DNA of 64,000 bases from Nakamurella flava. Lineage in GTDB: Bacteria > Actinomycetota > Actinomycetes > Mycobacteriales > Nakamurellaceae. The notes under the pieces were generated by a model. It had not been told where the DNA came from. It saw nothing but the letters and a program-made list of their open reading frames with translations, and searched no databases. Shown here one piece after another: positions 42,073 to 51,539 of the stretch. A program made the translations under genes and the position numbers. The DNA lies in NCBI RefSeq assembly GCF_005298075.1, contig NZ_SZZH01000001.1:1674001-1738000 (forward strand), read 5' to 3'. Numbering within the stretch: position 1 is the stretch's first letter; each line of letters begins with the position of its first letter.

Positions 42073-43128
42073 TCACGGCCGGTCGACGTGCTGCCGCCGG
42101 CGCGCCCGCGACCGACCACGGCCCAGCACGACGATGCCGGCGAGGACGCCGGCCAGACCCAGCACCGACAGGCCCCACCCCGGAGCCACGAACCCCTGGC
42201 GCAGGGCGAAACGACCACCGGCCAGCACGATGGCCCCGAACAGGACGAGGACCGATCCACCCACGACACTGGATCGCGAGGCGGCCGGTCCGGTCAGGGC
42301 AGCCGCGGACCGGCCGTCGGCACCGAGGCCCGTGACCCACCAGGCCCCGTCGACCCGGCGGCGGACCGCCGCCACCCGTCCGTTCGACCAGACGTCGAGC
42401 TGGTCACCGACGGCCGGCGGCCGGGTCGACCCGCCGGCCGTCGGGGCCTCCAGCATGACGACCGTCGACTCGGCGTCGACGGGCTGTCCAGTGCGGACCG
42501 GTACGACCTGGCCGCGGTGGGCCGGTGCGAAGCGGGATGACCGGAGCCGGACCCGGTCGCCGGGACCGACGACCGTCATCCTCTGCGGCTCGGCGACTCC
42601 GACCAGTCGCGGTAGTGACGACCAGGCCCGGGAACGCCACCAGAACATCGCCGCGACGACCAGACCGATCAGCGTGAACGCTCCCGCCAGAGCAAGGACC
42701 CACCAGGCCTCGCCGGGCTTCTTCATCGTGATGTCGTCGCCGTACACGCCGATCTCGACCCGCTGGCCGACCACGTAGGGGGCGGCGGCAGAGGTCACGA
42801 TGTCCGAGCCCTCGTGGGGGGAGCCGTCAGCGCCGGTCCAGCTGACCGTCACCGACCACCGCGGACGCTTGTTGGAGCTGTCCCGCAGGCGCTGGCGGTC
42901 GACGACCTGGACGACGGCCGGGATCCGCTCGGTCAGTCCGACCGCGTCCGCTGCGACCGCCGGCACGATGAGGACGAGCAGCACCGGGATGAGCAGGACG
43001 ACCGCCAGGAACAGCAGCGCCGCCCGGCTGTATCCCCGCCCCGCCGATCGGACCGCACTCGACAAACCCTCAACCGACCACCCGGCGCTCGGCACACTGC
43101 TGTTCTGCACCGGGACAGGGTCACCCAT
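42073..43128 (-). CDS. Four-helix membrane protein, unknown function
   Basis: 351 residues. Helices are predicted at about 36-62, 142-166, 283-303 and 312-332. An extracytoplasmic beta-rich domain (about 65-135; VQVVDRQRLRDSSNKRPRW, DGSPHEG) lies between the first two helices, and a second soluble region (170-275) before the last pair. The C-terminal tail is Arg-rich. The first segment recalls DUF3592-like proteins but I am not certain. No catalytic motif. ATG 43128 lies 45 bases after the stop of the MetE-like gene that reads in the other order (same strand), so it is not obviously coupled. Confidence 0.75.
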   Translation of the reverse strand: MGDPVPVQNSSVPSAGWSVEGLSSAVRSAGRGYSRAALLFLAVVLLIPVLLVLIVPAVAADAVGLTERIPAVVQVVDRQRLRDSSNKRPRWSVTVSWTGADGSPHEGSDIVTSAAAPYVVGQRVEIGVYGDDITMKKPGEAWWVLALAGAFTLIGLVVAAMFWWRSRAWSSLPRLVGVAEPQRMTVVGPGDRVRLRSSRFAPAHRGQVVPVRTGQPVDAESTVVMLEAPTAGGSTRPPAVGDQLDVWSNGRVAAVRRRVDGAWWVTGLGADGRSAAALTGPAASRSSVVGGSVLVLFGAIVLAGGRFALRQGFVAPGWGLSVLGLAGVLAGIVVLGRGRSRARRRQHVDRP

Positions 43129-43173
43129 CTGCTGCGACGCAAGGAAATCGTGAGCCGAGCCGGATTCGGTCGC

Positions 43174-44250
43174 TCACCAGCCGGCCGGCGGGTCGCTCAG
43201 CGCCCGGGCCAGCTCCTGCGCGCGTTTCATCGCCGCGGTCGCCCAGGCCGGGGTAGCCCCGGCCAGACCACAGGTGGGCGCCGGCACGACGCTGTCGGGC
43301 AGCCGTTCCCGGCTGAATCCGAGCCGGTCCCAGACGGCGAGCAGCGGGTCGACGGCCTGCCGCAGGGTCGGCGTCCGGCCCGGGGCGGGAGCCGTGACCG
43401 GCACGATCCCGGCGACCAGCACACCCCCGTCTTCGATCAGTTCGCCGATGGGGTCCAGCCGCGCGGCGCTCGACCCGATGATCGTCAGGTCGAGGGCGAC
43501 CGCGTCGAACCCGACCGATCGCAGCAGCCGCACCGGCGAGTCCGCTGCGCAGCAGTGGGCAAGGGTGGGCCGATCGGCCACCCCGGCCCGGGCGGCGGCG
43601 AGCACCGACTGTGCCCGCTCGGAACCGACGGACCGCAGGGTGCCGAACCCGGACGCCGTGGGTATCCGGGCGGCCAGCACGCCGGGCAGGGCCGGTTCGT
43701 CGAACTGGACGACCACCCCCGCGCCGGGCACCCGGGCGCTCACCTCGGCGACGTGCGCGGCGACCCCCTCGGCGAGCGACGCCGCCAGGTCGTCGACGGC
43801 GCCCTGGTCGATGAGCATGCGGTTGCCGTCCGGCAGTTCGAGCATCGCAGCCAGCGTCCACGGCCCGCACACCTGCACCTTGACCCAGCTCGCCCCGGCG
43901 TAGTGCTGCTGCACGGCGTCCAGGTCCCAGGCCATCAGGTCGGTCGCCCTCCGCAGGTCGCGACCCGGGCGCCGGGTCACCCGCCAACCGGACGGCACCA
44001 CTTCGGCGGCGATGTCGACCAGCAGACCGGCGGTCCGGCCGATCAGGTCCGCACCGACCCCGCGAGCCGGGAGCTCGGCCAGGTGCGGCAGTTCCGGCAG
44101 CTCGCCGGCGACCATCGACGCGGCCTCATCGGATGACGTGCCCGGCAACGAACCGATCCCGGTCGCCGCGCCGCGATGCCACGGCCGCACCGGTGCCGGG
44201 GCATCGACCCCCGGCACGTCCTGTGGAGCCCCCACCACCAGACCGCTCAC
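43174..44250 (-). CDS. MetE C-terminal-domain-like protein
   Basis: 358-residue TIM-barrel protein of the UROD/cobalamin-independent methionine synthase C-terminal superfamily. GIGSLPGTSSDEAASMVAGE starts the domain; QVCGPWTLA, VVQFDEPALP, and the zinc-ligand positions HCC (in LAHCCAADSP) and Cys in APTCGLAG are present. The N-terminal half of MetE is missing, so it is not an ordinary methionine synthase but the short actinobacterial form, found next to mnmA in mycobacteria. A methyl-transfer or sulfur-related role is inferred. GTG 44250 lies 13 bases after the mnmA stop, so the two are probably one operon with iscS. Confidence 0.82.
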   Translation of the reverse strand: MSGLVVGAPQDVPGVDAPAPVRPWHRGAATGIGSLPGTSSDEAASMVAGELPELPHLAELPARGVGADLIGRTAGLLVDIAAEVVPSGWRVTRRPGRDLRRATDLMAWDLDAVQQHYAGASWVKVQVCGPWTLAAMLELPDGNRMLIDQGAVDDLAASLAEGVAAHVAEVSARVPGAGVVVQFDEPALPGVLAARIPTASGFGTLRSVGSERAQSVLAAARAGVADRPTLAHCCAADSPVRLLRSVGFDAVALDLTIIGSSAARLDPIGELIEDGGVLVAGIVPVTAPAPGRTPTLRQAVDPLLAVWDRLGFSRERLPDSVVPAPTCGLAGATPAWATAAMKRAQELARALSDPPAGW

Positions 44251-44263
44251 GTCACCGTCACCT

Positions 44264-45334
44264 TCAGCTCGTCCGGATGATCGTCCCGGCCCCGATGACG
44301 TACTCGTCGTCCGGGTCGTACAGCACCGCCGTCTGTCCCGGCGCGATGCCGCGGACCGGGTCGTCCAACGTGATGACCAGCCGGCCGTCGACCAGCTCCA
44401 CAGTCGCCGGCACCGCGGCGCCGTGGGCCCGCAACTGCACCCGGCTGCGCAACGGCATCGGCGGCGGCGCCCCCGTGGAGAACACCACACGCTGCGCGGT
44501 GAGCACCGAGACGTCCAGTCCCTCCGCTGGTCCCACCGTGACCGTGCCGGAGACCGGCTCGATGCCGAGCACGTACCGCGGTCGACCGTCCGGTGCGGGA
44601 CGGTCCAGACCGAGACCCTTGCGCTGGCCGATGGTGTACCCGTGCACGCCGCCGTGGCGACCCAGCACCGCGCCGGTGGTCGCGTCGACCAGTTCGCCGG
44701 TGCGGGCGCCGAGCTTCTCGGTGAGGTACTCCTGCGTGTTGCCCTCGGGGATGAAGCAGATGTCGTACGAGTCCGGCTTGGCCGCGACCGCGAACCCGCG
44801 GCGGGCCGCCTCCGCGCGCACCTGCGTCTTCGTCCATTCGCCCAGCGGAAAACGACTGTGCGCCAACTGGTCTGCGGTCAGCACGGCCAGTACGTACGAC
44901 TGGTCCTTCGCCGCGTCGGCCGAGCGGTACAGGATGCCGTCCCGCAGCTTGACGTGGTGCCCGGTGACCACGGCGTCGAAGCCGAGCGCCACGGCGCGGT
45001 CCAGCAACGCGGCGAACTTGATCTTCTCGTTGCAGCGCAGACACGGGTTGGGTGTACGGCCGGCGGCGTACTCGGCCAGGAAGTCGGCCACCACGTCCTC
45101 GGCGAACTCGGCGCTGAAATCCCAGACGTAGTAGGGGATGCCGAGCAGGTCGCAGACCCGCCGGGCGTCGAACGCGTCCTCGACGGTGCAGCAGCCGCGC
45201 GATCCGGTACGCAACGTCCCGGGCGATCGGGACAACGCCAGGTGGACGCCGGTGACGTCGTGCCCGGCATCGACGGCCAGCGCCGCGGCCACGGCGCTGT
45301 CGACTCCCCCGCTCATGGCGGCCAGCACCCTCAT
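44264..45334 (-). CDS. mnmA: tRNA-specific 2-thiouridylase MnmA
   Basis: Installs 2-thiouridine at wobble U34 of tRNA-Gln/Glu/Lys using sulfur passed from a cysteine desulfurase. The 356-residue protein has the PP-loop [13 protein letters not shown] (7-19), the first catalytic cysteine in [12 protein letters not shown] (about 103-114), the second in [11 protein letters not shown] (about 195), and the C-terminal barrel domains. It lies 43 bases downstream of the desulfurase gene on the same strand, a functional pair. Start ATG 45334; only weak GGGG upstream. Confidence 0.96.
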   Translation of the reverse strand: MRVLAAMSGGVDSAVAAALAVDAGHDVTGVHLALSRSPGTLRTGSRGCCTVEDAFDARRVCDLLGIPYYVWDFSAEFAEDVVADFLAEYAAGRTPNPCLRCNEKIKFAALLDRAVALGFDAVVTGHHVKLRDGILYRSADAAKDQSYVLAVLTADQLAHSRFPLGEWTKTQVRAEAARRGFAVAAKPDSYDICFIPEGNTQEYLTEKLGARTGELVDATTGAVLGRHGGVHGYTIGQRKGLGLDRPAPDGRPRYVLGIEPVSGTVTVGPAEGLDVSVLTAQRVVFSTGAPPPMPLRSRVQLRAHGAAVPATVELVDGRLVITLDDPVRGIAPGQTAVLYDPDDEYVIGAGTIIRTS

Positions 45335-45377
45335 CGTCGATCGACCCCCGACGACGGACCCCCGGTCGGATCGCCGT

Positions 45378-46610
45378 TCACGGCCGTTCGGCCGCCGCGG
45401 CGACCCGGGCACGACGGGCGGCCGCCGCCTGCCCGGCCTTGCGGGCCCGCTCCACCACCGGACCGATGACCGCCAGCACGGCTTCCACGTCCTGCGCGGT
45501 CGAGGACGACCCGAGCGAGAACCGCAGGGCACCGCGGGCGTCGTCCTCGGGGACCCCCATGCCGATCAGGACGTGCGACGGCCGGGAGACCCCGGCGGTG
45601 CACGCCGAGCCGGTCGAGCATTCAATGCCGTGGGCGTCGAGGAGCATCAGCAGCGAGTCCCCCTCGCAGCCGGGGAAGCGCAGATGTGCGTTGCCCGGCA
45701 GCCGCGACGGGCCGCCGTCGACGAGGGACTGGCCGGGATCGCCGGACAGCGCGGCATCCGGCACCTGGGCCTGCACCCCGGCGATCAGTTCGTCACGCAG
45801 CCCGGTCAGCCGCGCCGACTGGGAGGACAGATCGCCCACCGCCGACTCGGCCGCCACGGCCAGACCGACGACGCCCGCCACGTTGAGCGTCCCGGACCGC
45901 ACTCCGCGCTCCTGACCGCCCCCGAACAGCAACGGCTCGACCACGGCGTCCCGACGGAGCAGCAGTGCCCCAACCCCGGTGGGTCCGCCGAACTTGTGAG
46001 CCGACAGCGACAGGGCGTCGGCCCCGCAGGCGGCGAAATCGAGCGGAAGCTGGCCGACGGCCTGGACGGCGTCGGTGTGCAGCGGGACGCCGGCCGCGTG
46101 GGCGACCGCGGCCAGCTCGCGGATGGGGTTGACCGTGCCGACCTCGTTGTTGGCCCACATCACCGAGACCACCGCGACGGTCTGCGGGTCCTCGGCGATC
46201 GCCGCGGCGAGGGTGTCGGCGTGGACGCGCCCGAAGTCGTCGACCTCGAGCCAGCCGATTTCGGCCCCCTCGCGGGCCGCGAGGTGCTCGACGGTGTCCA
46301 GTACCGCGTGGTGCTCGATGGCCGGGACCAGGATCCGTCGACGACGGGGGTCCGCGGCCTGGCGGGCCCGGAAGAAACCGGTGACGGCGAGGTTGTCGGA
46401 CTCCGTGCCGCCCGAGGTCATCACGACCTCGCTGGGCTGCGCCCCCAGGGTGCCGGCGATCCGCTCACGCGACTCCTCGACCCGGCGACGGGCGGCCCGA
46501 CCGGCCGTGTGCTGCGACGACGCATTACCGGTCTCGCGCAGGGCGGTCGCGACGGCGTCGACGACCTCCGGCAGGACCGGGGCGGTGGCAGCGTGATCGA
46601 GGTAGGGCAT
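45378..46610 (-). CDS. iscS: Cysteine desulfurase (IscS/NifS type)
   Basis: PLP enzyme of 410 residues taking sulfur from cysteine for tRNA thiolation and Fe-S clusters. [11 protein letters not shown] begins the protein; [11 protein letters not shown], the histidine in [11 protein letters not shown], the PLP lysine in [14 protein letters not shown] (about 200), and the persulfide cysteine in [10 protein letters not shown] (about 325) are all present. It is upstream of mnmA and the MetE-like gene. ATG 46610 has no Shine-Dalgarno but TACTCT ends eight bases before it. Confidence 0.95.
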   Translation of the reverse strand: MPYLDHAATAPVLPEVVDAVATALRETGNASSQHTAGRAARRRVEESRERIAGTLGAQPSEVVMTSGGTESDNLAVTGFFRARQAADPRRRRILVPAIEHHAVLDTVEHLAAREGAEIGWLEVDDFGRVHADTLAAAIAEDPQTVAVVSVMWANNEVGTVNPIRELAAVAHAAGVPLHTDAVQAVGQLPLDFAACGADALSLSAHKFGGPTGVGALLLRRDAVVEPLLFGGGQERGVRSGTLNVAGVVGLAVAAESAVGDLSSQSARLTGLRDELIAGVQAQVPDAALSGDPGQSLVDGGPSRLPGNAHLRFPGCEGDSLLMLLDAHGIECSTGSACTAGVSRPSHVLIGMGVPEDDARGALRFSLGSSSTAQDVEAVLAVIGPVVERARKAGQAAAARRARVAAAAERP

Positions 46611-46618
46611 CAGGGTCC

Positions 46619-46624
46619 AGAGTA
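46619..46624 (-). promoter_or_regulatory. -10 of the iscS-mnmA transcript
   Basis: Minus-strand TACTCT, eight bases before ATG 46610; identical hexamer to the ilvB leader -10. No clear -35. Confidence 0.45.
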
Positions 46625-46812
46625 GGTCGCCGGCGGCCGTCAGACCCAACCCGGCGCCGATCCAGGTCGCGACAGTGACGGACAGTCACCACCCGTTGGG
46701 AGGGTGAACAACCGTTGTCCGTCCCCGCGCACACCGTCATGCTGGGGCGGCACGACGAACCGCCAACCCGGCACCGGCCGGCCGCGGTGTCGCCGCTCCT
46801 GGGGGGAACGAC

Positions 46813-47037
46813 ATGGCCGTCTCGGTCGACTTGGCGAAGGCGCTCGACAAGGCATGGGAAGACAAGTCCCTGCCCGAGATCCTGGCCGCGCCGCCGTCCG
46901 CCCTCGCCGGGTTGACCCCGGCCCACGATCAGGCCCTGGCCGACGCACTCGGCATTCGCACCATCGCCGATCTGGGCTCGAACAAGTACTTCGCCTTGGC
47001 GGGCGTCCTCGTCGCCTTGGGCAACAAGACCGGCTGA
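46813..47037 (+). CDS. Small helical protein, unknown function
   Basis: 74 residues, MAVSVDLAKALDKAWEDK at the start. The middle (LPEILAAPPSALAGLTPAHDQAL) and end (LGIRTIADLGSNKYFALAGV) resemble the short helix-hairpin-helix-like pattern used in proteins that count DNA or protein steps, but I do not recognise a family. G-rich GGGGGG lies before ATG 46813. It is bounded by the divergent iscS and a convergent terminator, so a real small gene is likely; codon use is typical of the region. Confidence 0.7.
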   Translation: MAVSVDLAKALDKAWEDKSLPEILAAPPSALAGLTPAHDQALADALGIRTIADLGSNKYFALAGVLVALGNKTG

Positions 47038-47179
47038 GCCACCGCCGGACGCGTGCTTCGCCGGACGGCTGTTCGGCCGGGACGCGTTTCCCCGGTTCGA
47101 TGCCCGGGCATTGACCGGTCTGCCTCCGCCGGAGTCCCCCGGACTCCCGGAGCCCCGATTTTCACCGACTCTCCGCCGA

Positions 47180-47217
47180 GAGCACGCGACCGTGGGTGCG
47201 CCCGCGGTCGCGTGCTC
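47180..47217. terminator. Convergent terminator, small protein / etfA
   Basis: Perfect 13-bp stem GAGCACGCGACCG (47180-47192) with 47205-47217 and a 12-base loop, followed by AATATT. No gene in 47038-47236. Confidence 0.85.
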
Positions 47218-47236
47218 AATATTCGCCGGGTGGTCG

Positions 47237-48229
47237 TCAGGCCTGACGGGCCTTCACCGCCTCGGCGAGCTGCGGGACGACCGTGAACAGGTCCCCCACG
47301 ACACCGAGGTCGGCGATCTCGAAGATGGGCGCGTCCGCGTCCTTGTTGACCGCCACGATGGTCTTGCTGCTCTGCATGCCGGCGCGATGCTGGATAGCCC
47401 CGGAGATGCCCAACGCGACGTACAACTGCGGGGCCACGGTCGTCCCCGTCTGCCCCACCTGGAACTGCGGCGGGTAGTAGCCGGAATCGACGGCCGCCCG
47501 GGACGCACCGACCGCACCCCCGAGGGCGTCGGCCAGTTCTTCGACCACGGCGAAGTTCTCGGCCGAACCGACGCCCCGACCGCCGGAGACGACGACGGAG
47601 GCCGCGCCCAGCTCCGGACGGTCACCCACCGGTTCCGGGTGCTCGGCCAGCACCTTCGTGGCCGTGGCCGGGTCGACCACGAGTTCGACCGTGGTCACCT
47701 CGGGCGAAGCGGCCGCCGGCTCGTCCGGGACGGGGAAGGAGTTGGGCCGAACGGTCACCACGGCCGGTCCGGCCGACTGCGAAGCGGCCCACCGCACGGT
47801 GTACTCCCCGCCGAAGACCGACTGGGTGGCGACGACCTGACCGTCGGCGAGCTCGAGGTCGACCGAGTCGGCCAGCAGGCCGCCCCCGAGCCGGACGGCC
47901 AGCCGGCCGGCGATCTCGCGTCCGGTGACGGTGGCCGGCACCAGCACGGCGATCGGATCGGCCACCGCGGCCGCCGCCGCGAGTCCGGCGACCTCCGGGG
48001 TGATCAGGTGGGTGCCGACCTCGTCCGCCTCGGCCGCGTACACGGCGGTCGCACCCAGCGCTCCCAGCGCGGGGGCGAGCGCGGCGGCCGTGCCCGGGGC
48101 ACCGACAACCACCGCGGCGGGCTCACCCAGGCGGGCCCCCGCGGCCAGCAGTTCTGCGGTCAGCTTGCCGATGGTGGTGGGGACGGTGGCGGAGGTGGTG
48201 GCATCGACCAGGACGAGGACCTGTGCCAT
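47237..48229 (-). CDS. etfA: Electron transfer flavoprotein alpha subunit
   Basis: FAD-carrying subunit (330 residues) that passes electrons from acyl-CoA dehydrogenases to the quinone pool. The C-terminal FAD domain shows [19 protein letters not shown] (about 204-222) and [20 protein letters not shown] plus [17 protein letters not shown]. It follows etfB by 79 bases on the same strand; the order matches mycobacterial fixA-fixB. Normal length. Position in a fatty-acid or amino-acid oxidation route cannot be told from neighbours. Confidence 0.96.
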   Translation of the reverse strand: MAQVLVLVDATTSATVPTTIGKLTAELLAAGARLGEPAAVVVGAPGTAAALAPALGALGATAVYAAEADEVGTHLITPEVAGLAAAAAVADPIAVLVPATVTGREIAGRLAVRLGGGLLADSVDLELADGQVVATQSVFGGEYTVRWAASQSAGPAVVTVRPNSFPVPDEPAAASPEVTTVELVVDPATATKVLAEHPEPVGDRPELGAASVVVSGGRGVGSAENFAVVEELADALGGAVGASRAAVDSGYYPPQFQVGQTGTTVAPQLYVALGISGAIQHRAGMQSSKTIVAVNKDADAPIFEIADLGVVGDLFTVVPQLAEAVKARQA

Positions 48230-48308
48230 CTCGAGGAACCCTTCGGGAATCGGGCCGGCGTGGCCCGGAGTACGGAGACTACGGAGGAGGACGGGGCGAT
48301 CAGCCCGG

Positions 48309-49088
48309 TCAGACGAGGCGGTGGGCCACCAGGAACTCGGCGACCTTCGTGCCGGCGGACCCGTCGTCGGCGACCTTCTCGCCGGCCGTCCGGGGCGGCT
48401 TGGCCGCGCCGTCCACCGGCTGGGTGGCCGATGCCGCGCCGCCGACGGATGCCGGGTCGAGCCCGAGATCGGCGACCGTGAGGGTCTGCACCGGCTTCTT
48501 CTTCGCCGCCATGATCCCCTTGAAGTTCGGGTAGCGGGGGTCGTTGATCTTCTCGGTCACGGAGACCACCGCCGGCAGCTGAGCGCTGACCTCGCTCCAC
48601 CCGGTGTCGTGCACCCGCTCGGCGACGACGGTCGACCCGTCGATGGTCAGCTTGCGGACCGCGGTCACCTGCGGACGGCCGAGGCGCTCGGCCAGCATCG
48701 CCGCCAGCGCACCGGTGCGGCCGTCGGTGGACTCGTTGCCGGTGATCACCAGGTCGGCACCGAGGGTCGAGATCGCGGCCGCCAGCACGGCGGACGTCTG
48801 GACGGCGTCGGCCCCGGCCAAGGCGTCGTCGACGACGTGCACGGCCTTGTCCGCGCCCATCGCCAGCGCCTTGCGCAGGGTCTCGGTCGCGCGGTCCGGG
48901 CCCATGGTCAGCACGGTCACCTCGCCGCCGTGCTCCTCCACCAGCTGCAGGGCCGCCTCGACCCCACGGCTGTCGATCTCGTCGATGACGGCGTCGGACG
49001 CGTCCCGGTCGATGACCCAGGTGTCCGGTACGAGCTTGCGCTCGCCCCAGGTGTCGGGCACCTGCTTCACCAGCACGGTGATGTCCAT
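48309..49088 (-). CDS. etfB: Electron transfer flavoprotein beta subunit
   Basis: AMP-binding partner of EtfA, 259 residues. [19 protein letters not shown] opens the protein; the family signature is [32 protein letters not shown] region (key residues [10 protein letters not shown] and [12 protein letters not shown]). ATG 49088 has GAGG five bases upstream; a GTG/ATG further upstream is not conserved. First gene of etfBA. A perfect TACTGGCCAGTA palindrome lies 175 bases upstream and may be an operator. Confidence 0.96.
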   Translation of the reverse strand: MDITVLVKQVPDTWGERKLVPDTWVIDRDASDAVIDEIDSRGVEAALQLVEEHGGEVTVLTMGPDRATETLRKALAMGADKAVHVVDDALAGADAVQTSAVLAAAISTLGADLVITGNESTDGRTGALAAMLAERLGRPQVTAVRKLTIDGSTVVAERVHDTGWSEVSAQLPAVVSVTEKINDPRYPNFKGIMAAKKKPVQTLTVADLGLDPASVGGAASATQPVDGAAKPPRTAGEKVADDGSAGTKVAEFLVAHRLV

Positions 49089-49262
49089 CTCTGCCTCGCC
49101 TCCAGCTGTTCGTCCCGGCGGGAGCTGCGCTCCTACTCCGGGGTCATCGGCCGCGGGGCTCGCCCCGAGCGCCATGTGACGTGCGCCGGGGGCGCGGACA
49201 CGCTCCCCCGGGTTGACCATTGTGCCTGGTGCGGGGACTGACCCGCGGCCCGGGCCTCATGT

Positions 49263-49274
49263 TACTGGCCAGTA
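49263..49274. promoter_or_regulatory. 12-bp palindrome upstream of etfBA
   Basis: TACTGGCCAGTA, a perfect palindrome in the divergent region between etfB and the nucleoside hydrolase. TetR-type regulators of fatty-acid oxidation commonly bind sites of this kind (family knowledge). Confidence 0.55.
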
Positions 49275-49390
49275 GCTTAGGTCAGCCTACTCCCGACTCA
49301 GCGCGACCGGTCGGACGCGACCCCGTCCGCCCGGCAGGTCCCGATCGCTAGGCTCGCGGTCCCACCGTCTCCACCCTCCGGGAGGGCCCC

Positions 49391-50353
49391 GTGGCCGAGC
49401 CGACACCGATTCTGCTGGACGTCGACACCGGCATCGACGACGCGTTCGCCCTGCTGTTCGCCGTGCGGTGCCCGGATCTGGACCTGCGCGCCGTGACCTG
49501 TGTGGGCGGCAACACCGGCGTCGACCAGGTCGTCGCCAACACCCGGTACGTCCTGGACGCCGCCGGGGCCCCCGACGTCCCCGTCGGACGCGGCGCCGCT
49601 CACCCGCTGCTGCACGACGCCCCCGACAGCGGCGCCTTCCACGGCGTCGACGGACTGGGCGGGTTCTCCCGGCCGTCCGATCGGCGGACCAGCCCGTTGG
49701 CCGCCATCGACCTGCTGCGCCACGAACTGCAGTCCGCCATCGCGAACGGGGAACCGGTCACCCTGGTCGCCACCGGCCCGCTGACCACCGTCGCCCTGCT
49801 CCTGCGGGCCCACCCGGACGTCGCCGCCGGCATCGAGCGCATCGTGTTCATGGGCGGTTCGGCCTCGCGGGGCAACATGACACCCGTCGCCGAGCACAAC
49901 GTGCTGCACGACCCGGAAGCCACCGCGATCGTCCTGGCCGCCGCCCGGGACCTCGACATCCCGATCACGATGTACGGCCTGGACGTCTTCGACCTCCCGC
50001 GCATCCCGCTGGACCGGGCCGGTGAACTGGCCGACCGACTCGACCCGGCCTGTCAGCTGGCCGCGGCGCTGCTGCGGTTCCGGGGGCGGGGCGAGGACAG
50101 CGCCGGGATCGGGGACGCCGGCACGCTGTGCGCGCTGGTCCGACCGGAAGGACTGACGGTCGAACGGCTGCCGGTCACGGTCGACACCGGCTTCGGGCCC
50201 GGGCGCGGACAGACCATCGTGGACCGGCGTCCCGGCTTCGTCGGACGGTCGGTCACCGACCCGTTCAGCACCCATTGGACCTCGGTGGACGTCGCCGTCG
50301 CCGTCGACGCCACTGGCTATGCCGACCTGTGGTGGTCGACCATCACCGGCTGA
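49391..50353 (+). CDS. Inosine-uridine-preferring nucleoside hydrolase
   Basis: Ca2+-dependent N-ribohydrolase of 320 residues that splits nucleosides to base and ribose. The calcium-binding LLDVDTGIDDAFALLFAV is at 8-25; the family patterns GPLTTVALLL, VFMGGSASRGNMTP and HNVLHDPEATAIVL (active-site region) are present. GGAGG five bases before GTG 49391 supports the start. Cytoplasmic; purine or pyrimidine preference cannot be told. Divergent from etfBA. Confidence 0.9.
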   Translation: MAEPTPILLDVDTGIDDAFALLFAVRCPDLDLRAVTCVGGNTGVDQVVANTRYVLDAAGAPDVPVGRGAAHPLLHDAPDSGAFHGVDGLGGFSRPSDRRTSPLAAIDLLRHELQSAIANGEPVTLVATGPLTTVALLLRAHPDVAAGIERIVFMGGSASRGNMTPVAEHNVLHDPEATAIVLAAARDLDIPITMYGLDVFDLPRIPLDRAGELADRLDPACQLAAALLRFRGRGEDSAGIGDAGTLCALVRPEGLTVERLPVTVDTGFGPGRGQTIVDRRPGFVGRSVTDPFSTHWTSVDVAVAVDATGYADLWWSTITG

Positions 50354-50367
50354 CGGTGCCGGGCCGG

Positions 50368-50406
50368 GCCCGCCCGACGGCCAGAGCCAGGGCCCACCGG
50401 GCGGGT
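50368..50406. terminator. Convergent hairpin, nucleoside hydrolase / PAL
   Basis: Nine-bp stem GCCCGCCCG (50368-50376) with CGGGCGGGT (50398-50406, one G-U pair on RNA) and a 21-base loop. Confidence 0.55.
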
Positions 50407-50414
50407 CGCCGCGC

Positions 50415-51539
50415 TCAGGCCAGACGGAGGTCGGTCAGCCGGCTGAGCTGCTGGTCCCGCTCCACCCGTTCGGTGACGTCCAGCTGGTAGCCGATGTAGT
50501 GGGTGAGCCGGCCCGCCTTGTTCCGCACCGGGGACAGGTGGAACTCGTTCCAGAACTCGGCACCGTTGCGCTTGATGTTGCGGATCAACGTATCGATCGA
50601 ACGCCCGGCGACGATGGCGTCCCGGATCTCGTGCCGCAGCCGGGGGTCGCCGTACGGCCCCTGCAGGAACCGGCAGTTGCGGCCCAGCACCTCCTCGGCG
50701 GAGTACCCCGTCAGCCGCTCGAACGCCGGGTTGACGTACACCAGCGGCTGGTCCTCGGCGAGGATGTCGGCCACGGTGATCGCCACCGACGCCTCGTGCG
50801 TGGCCCGGGTCAGGATGCCGGGCAACAGGGCCTGCGGGATGAGACCGGAGGTCGGCGAGGACCCCGTCTCGGCCGACGGCGCCGACCACCCCTCGGTCAG
50901 CGGGGCCGGACTGCCCAGTCCCTCGAAGACCGCGGACACCCGCTGCCGCAACGGCATCCCCGGGTCGGCCACCGCCCAACCCTCGACCAGGGCGGCGCCC
51001 AGATCGCGCAGCTTGCGGTTGGTGTGGGAGGAATGCCACTTGAGCAGGTCGAACGCCTGCTCGGCGTCGAGATCGTAGGCCGCCATGATCATGCCCTTGG
51101 CCTGGTCGATCTGACTGCGCGTCGCCGCCGAGGCGCGCACCGCCTGGGTGATCTCCGAATCGGTGGCCGCGCGCAGACGGTTGGTCAGATCGGTCACCAC
51201 GCCGGTCACCGTGCGGGTCCGGCCGATGGTCGGACCGGCCGCGAAAGTCGTCGTCGCCGTCCGCTCGCTGCGGTCGGCGGTGACCAGCCGATGACCGATG
51301 ACCACGGCCTCACCGGTGGTCAGGCACCGCTGGAGCGCGGTCTGCCAGGCCACCCGGTCGACCGCGTGCACATGAGCGGACAGCATGACCGCCGTGAAGA
51401 GCACCTCGCCCGGGGTGAAGCCCAGCACCGTCGCCAGATCGTCGGATCCGCTGAAACGCGACACCTCGCCGTCACTGTCCACCTCGACGACGAATGTCCC
51501 GAACGACAGCCGTCCGGTCGGTTCGTCCACAGTGAGCAA
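50415..51539 (-). CDS. PAS-ANTAR-LOV blue-light receptor (PAL-like)
   Basis: 374-residue three-domain protein. Residues ~12-115 form a PAS domain. Residues ~138-190 are an ANTAR RNA-binding domain (SQIDQAKGMIMAAYDLDAEQ; NRKLRDLG). Residues ~250-360 form a LOV domain with the flavin photochemistry motif GRNCRFLQG; Cys289 is the adduct-forming cysteine. FMN-contact residues follow in IRNIKRNGAEFWNEF and YIGYQLDVTE. This order is that of PAL from Nakamurella multipartita, shown to bind RNA stem-loops in blue light. Here the ANTAR domain lies between the sensors instead of at the C-terminus. Start is TTG 51539, chosen for GGAGG at eight-base spacing. No histidine kinase partner is nearby. Confidence 0.9.
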   Translation of the reverse strand: MLTVDEPTGRLSFGTFVVEVDSDGEVSRFSGSDDLATVLGFTPGEVLFTAVMLSAHVHAVDRVAWQTALQRCLTTGEAVVIGHRLVTADRSERTATTTFAAGPTIGRTRTVTGVVTDLTNRLRAATDSEITQAVRASAATRSQIDQAKGMIMAAYDLDAEQAFDLLKWHSSHTNRKLRDLGAALVEGWAVADPGMPLRQRVSAVFEGLGSPAPLTEGWSAPSAETGSSPTSGLIPQALLPGILTRATHEASVAITVADILAEDQPLVYVNPAFERLTGYSAEEVLGRNCRFLQGPYGDPRLRHEIRDAIVAGRSIDTLIRNIKRNGAEFWNEFHLSPVRNKAGRLTHYIGYQLDVTERVERDQQLSRLTDLRLA

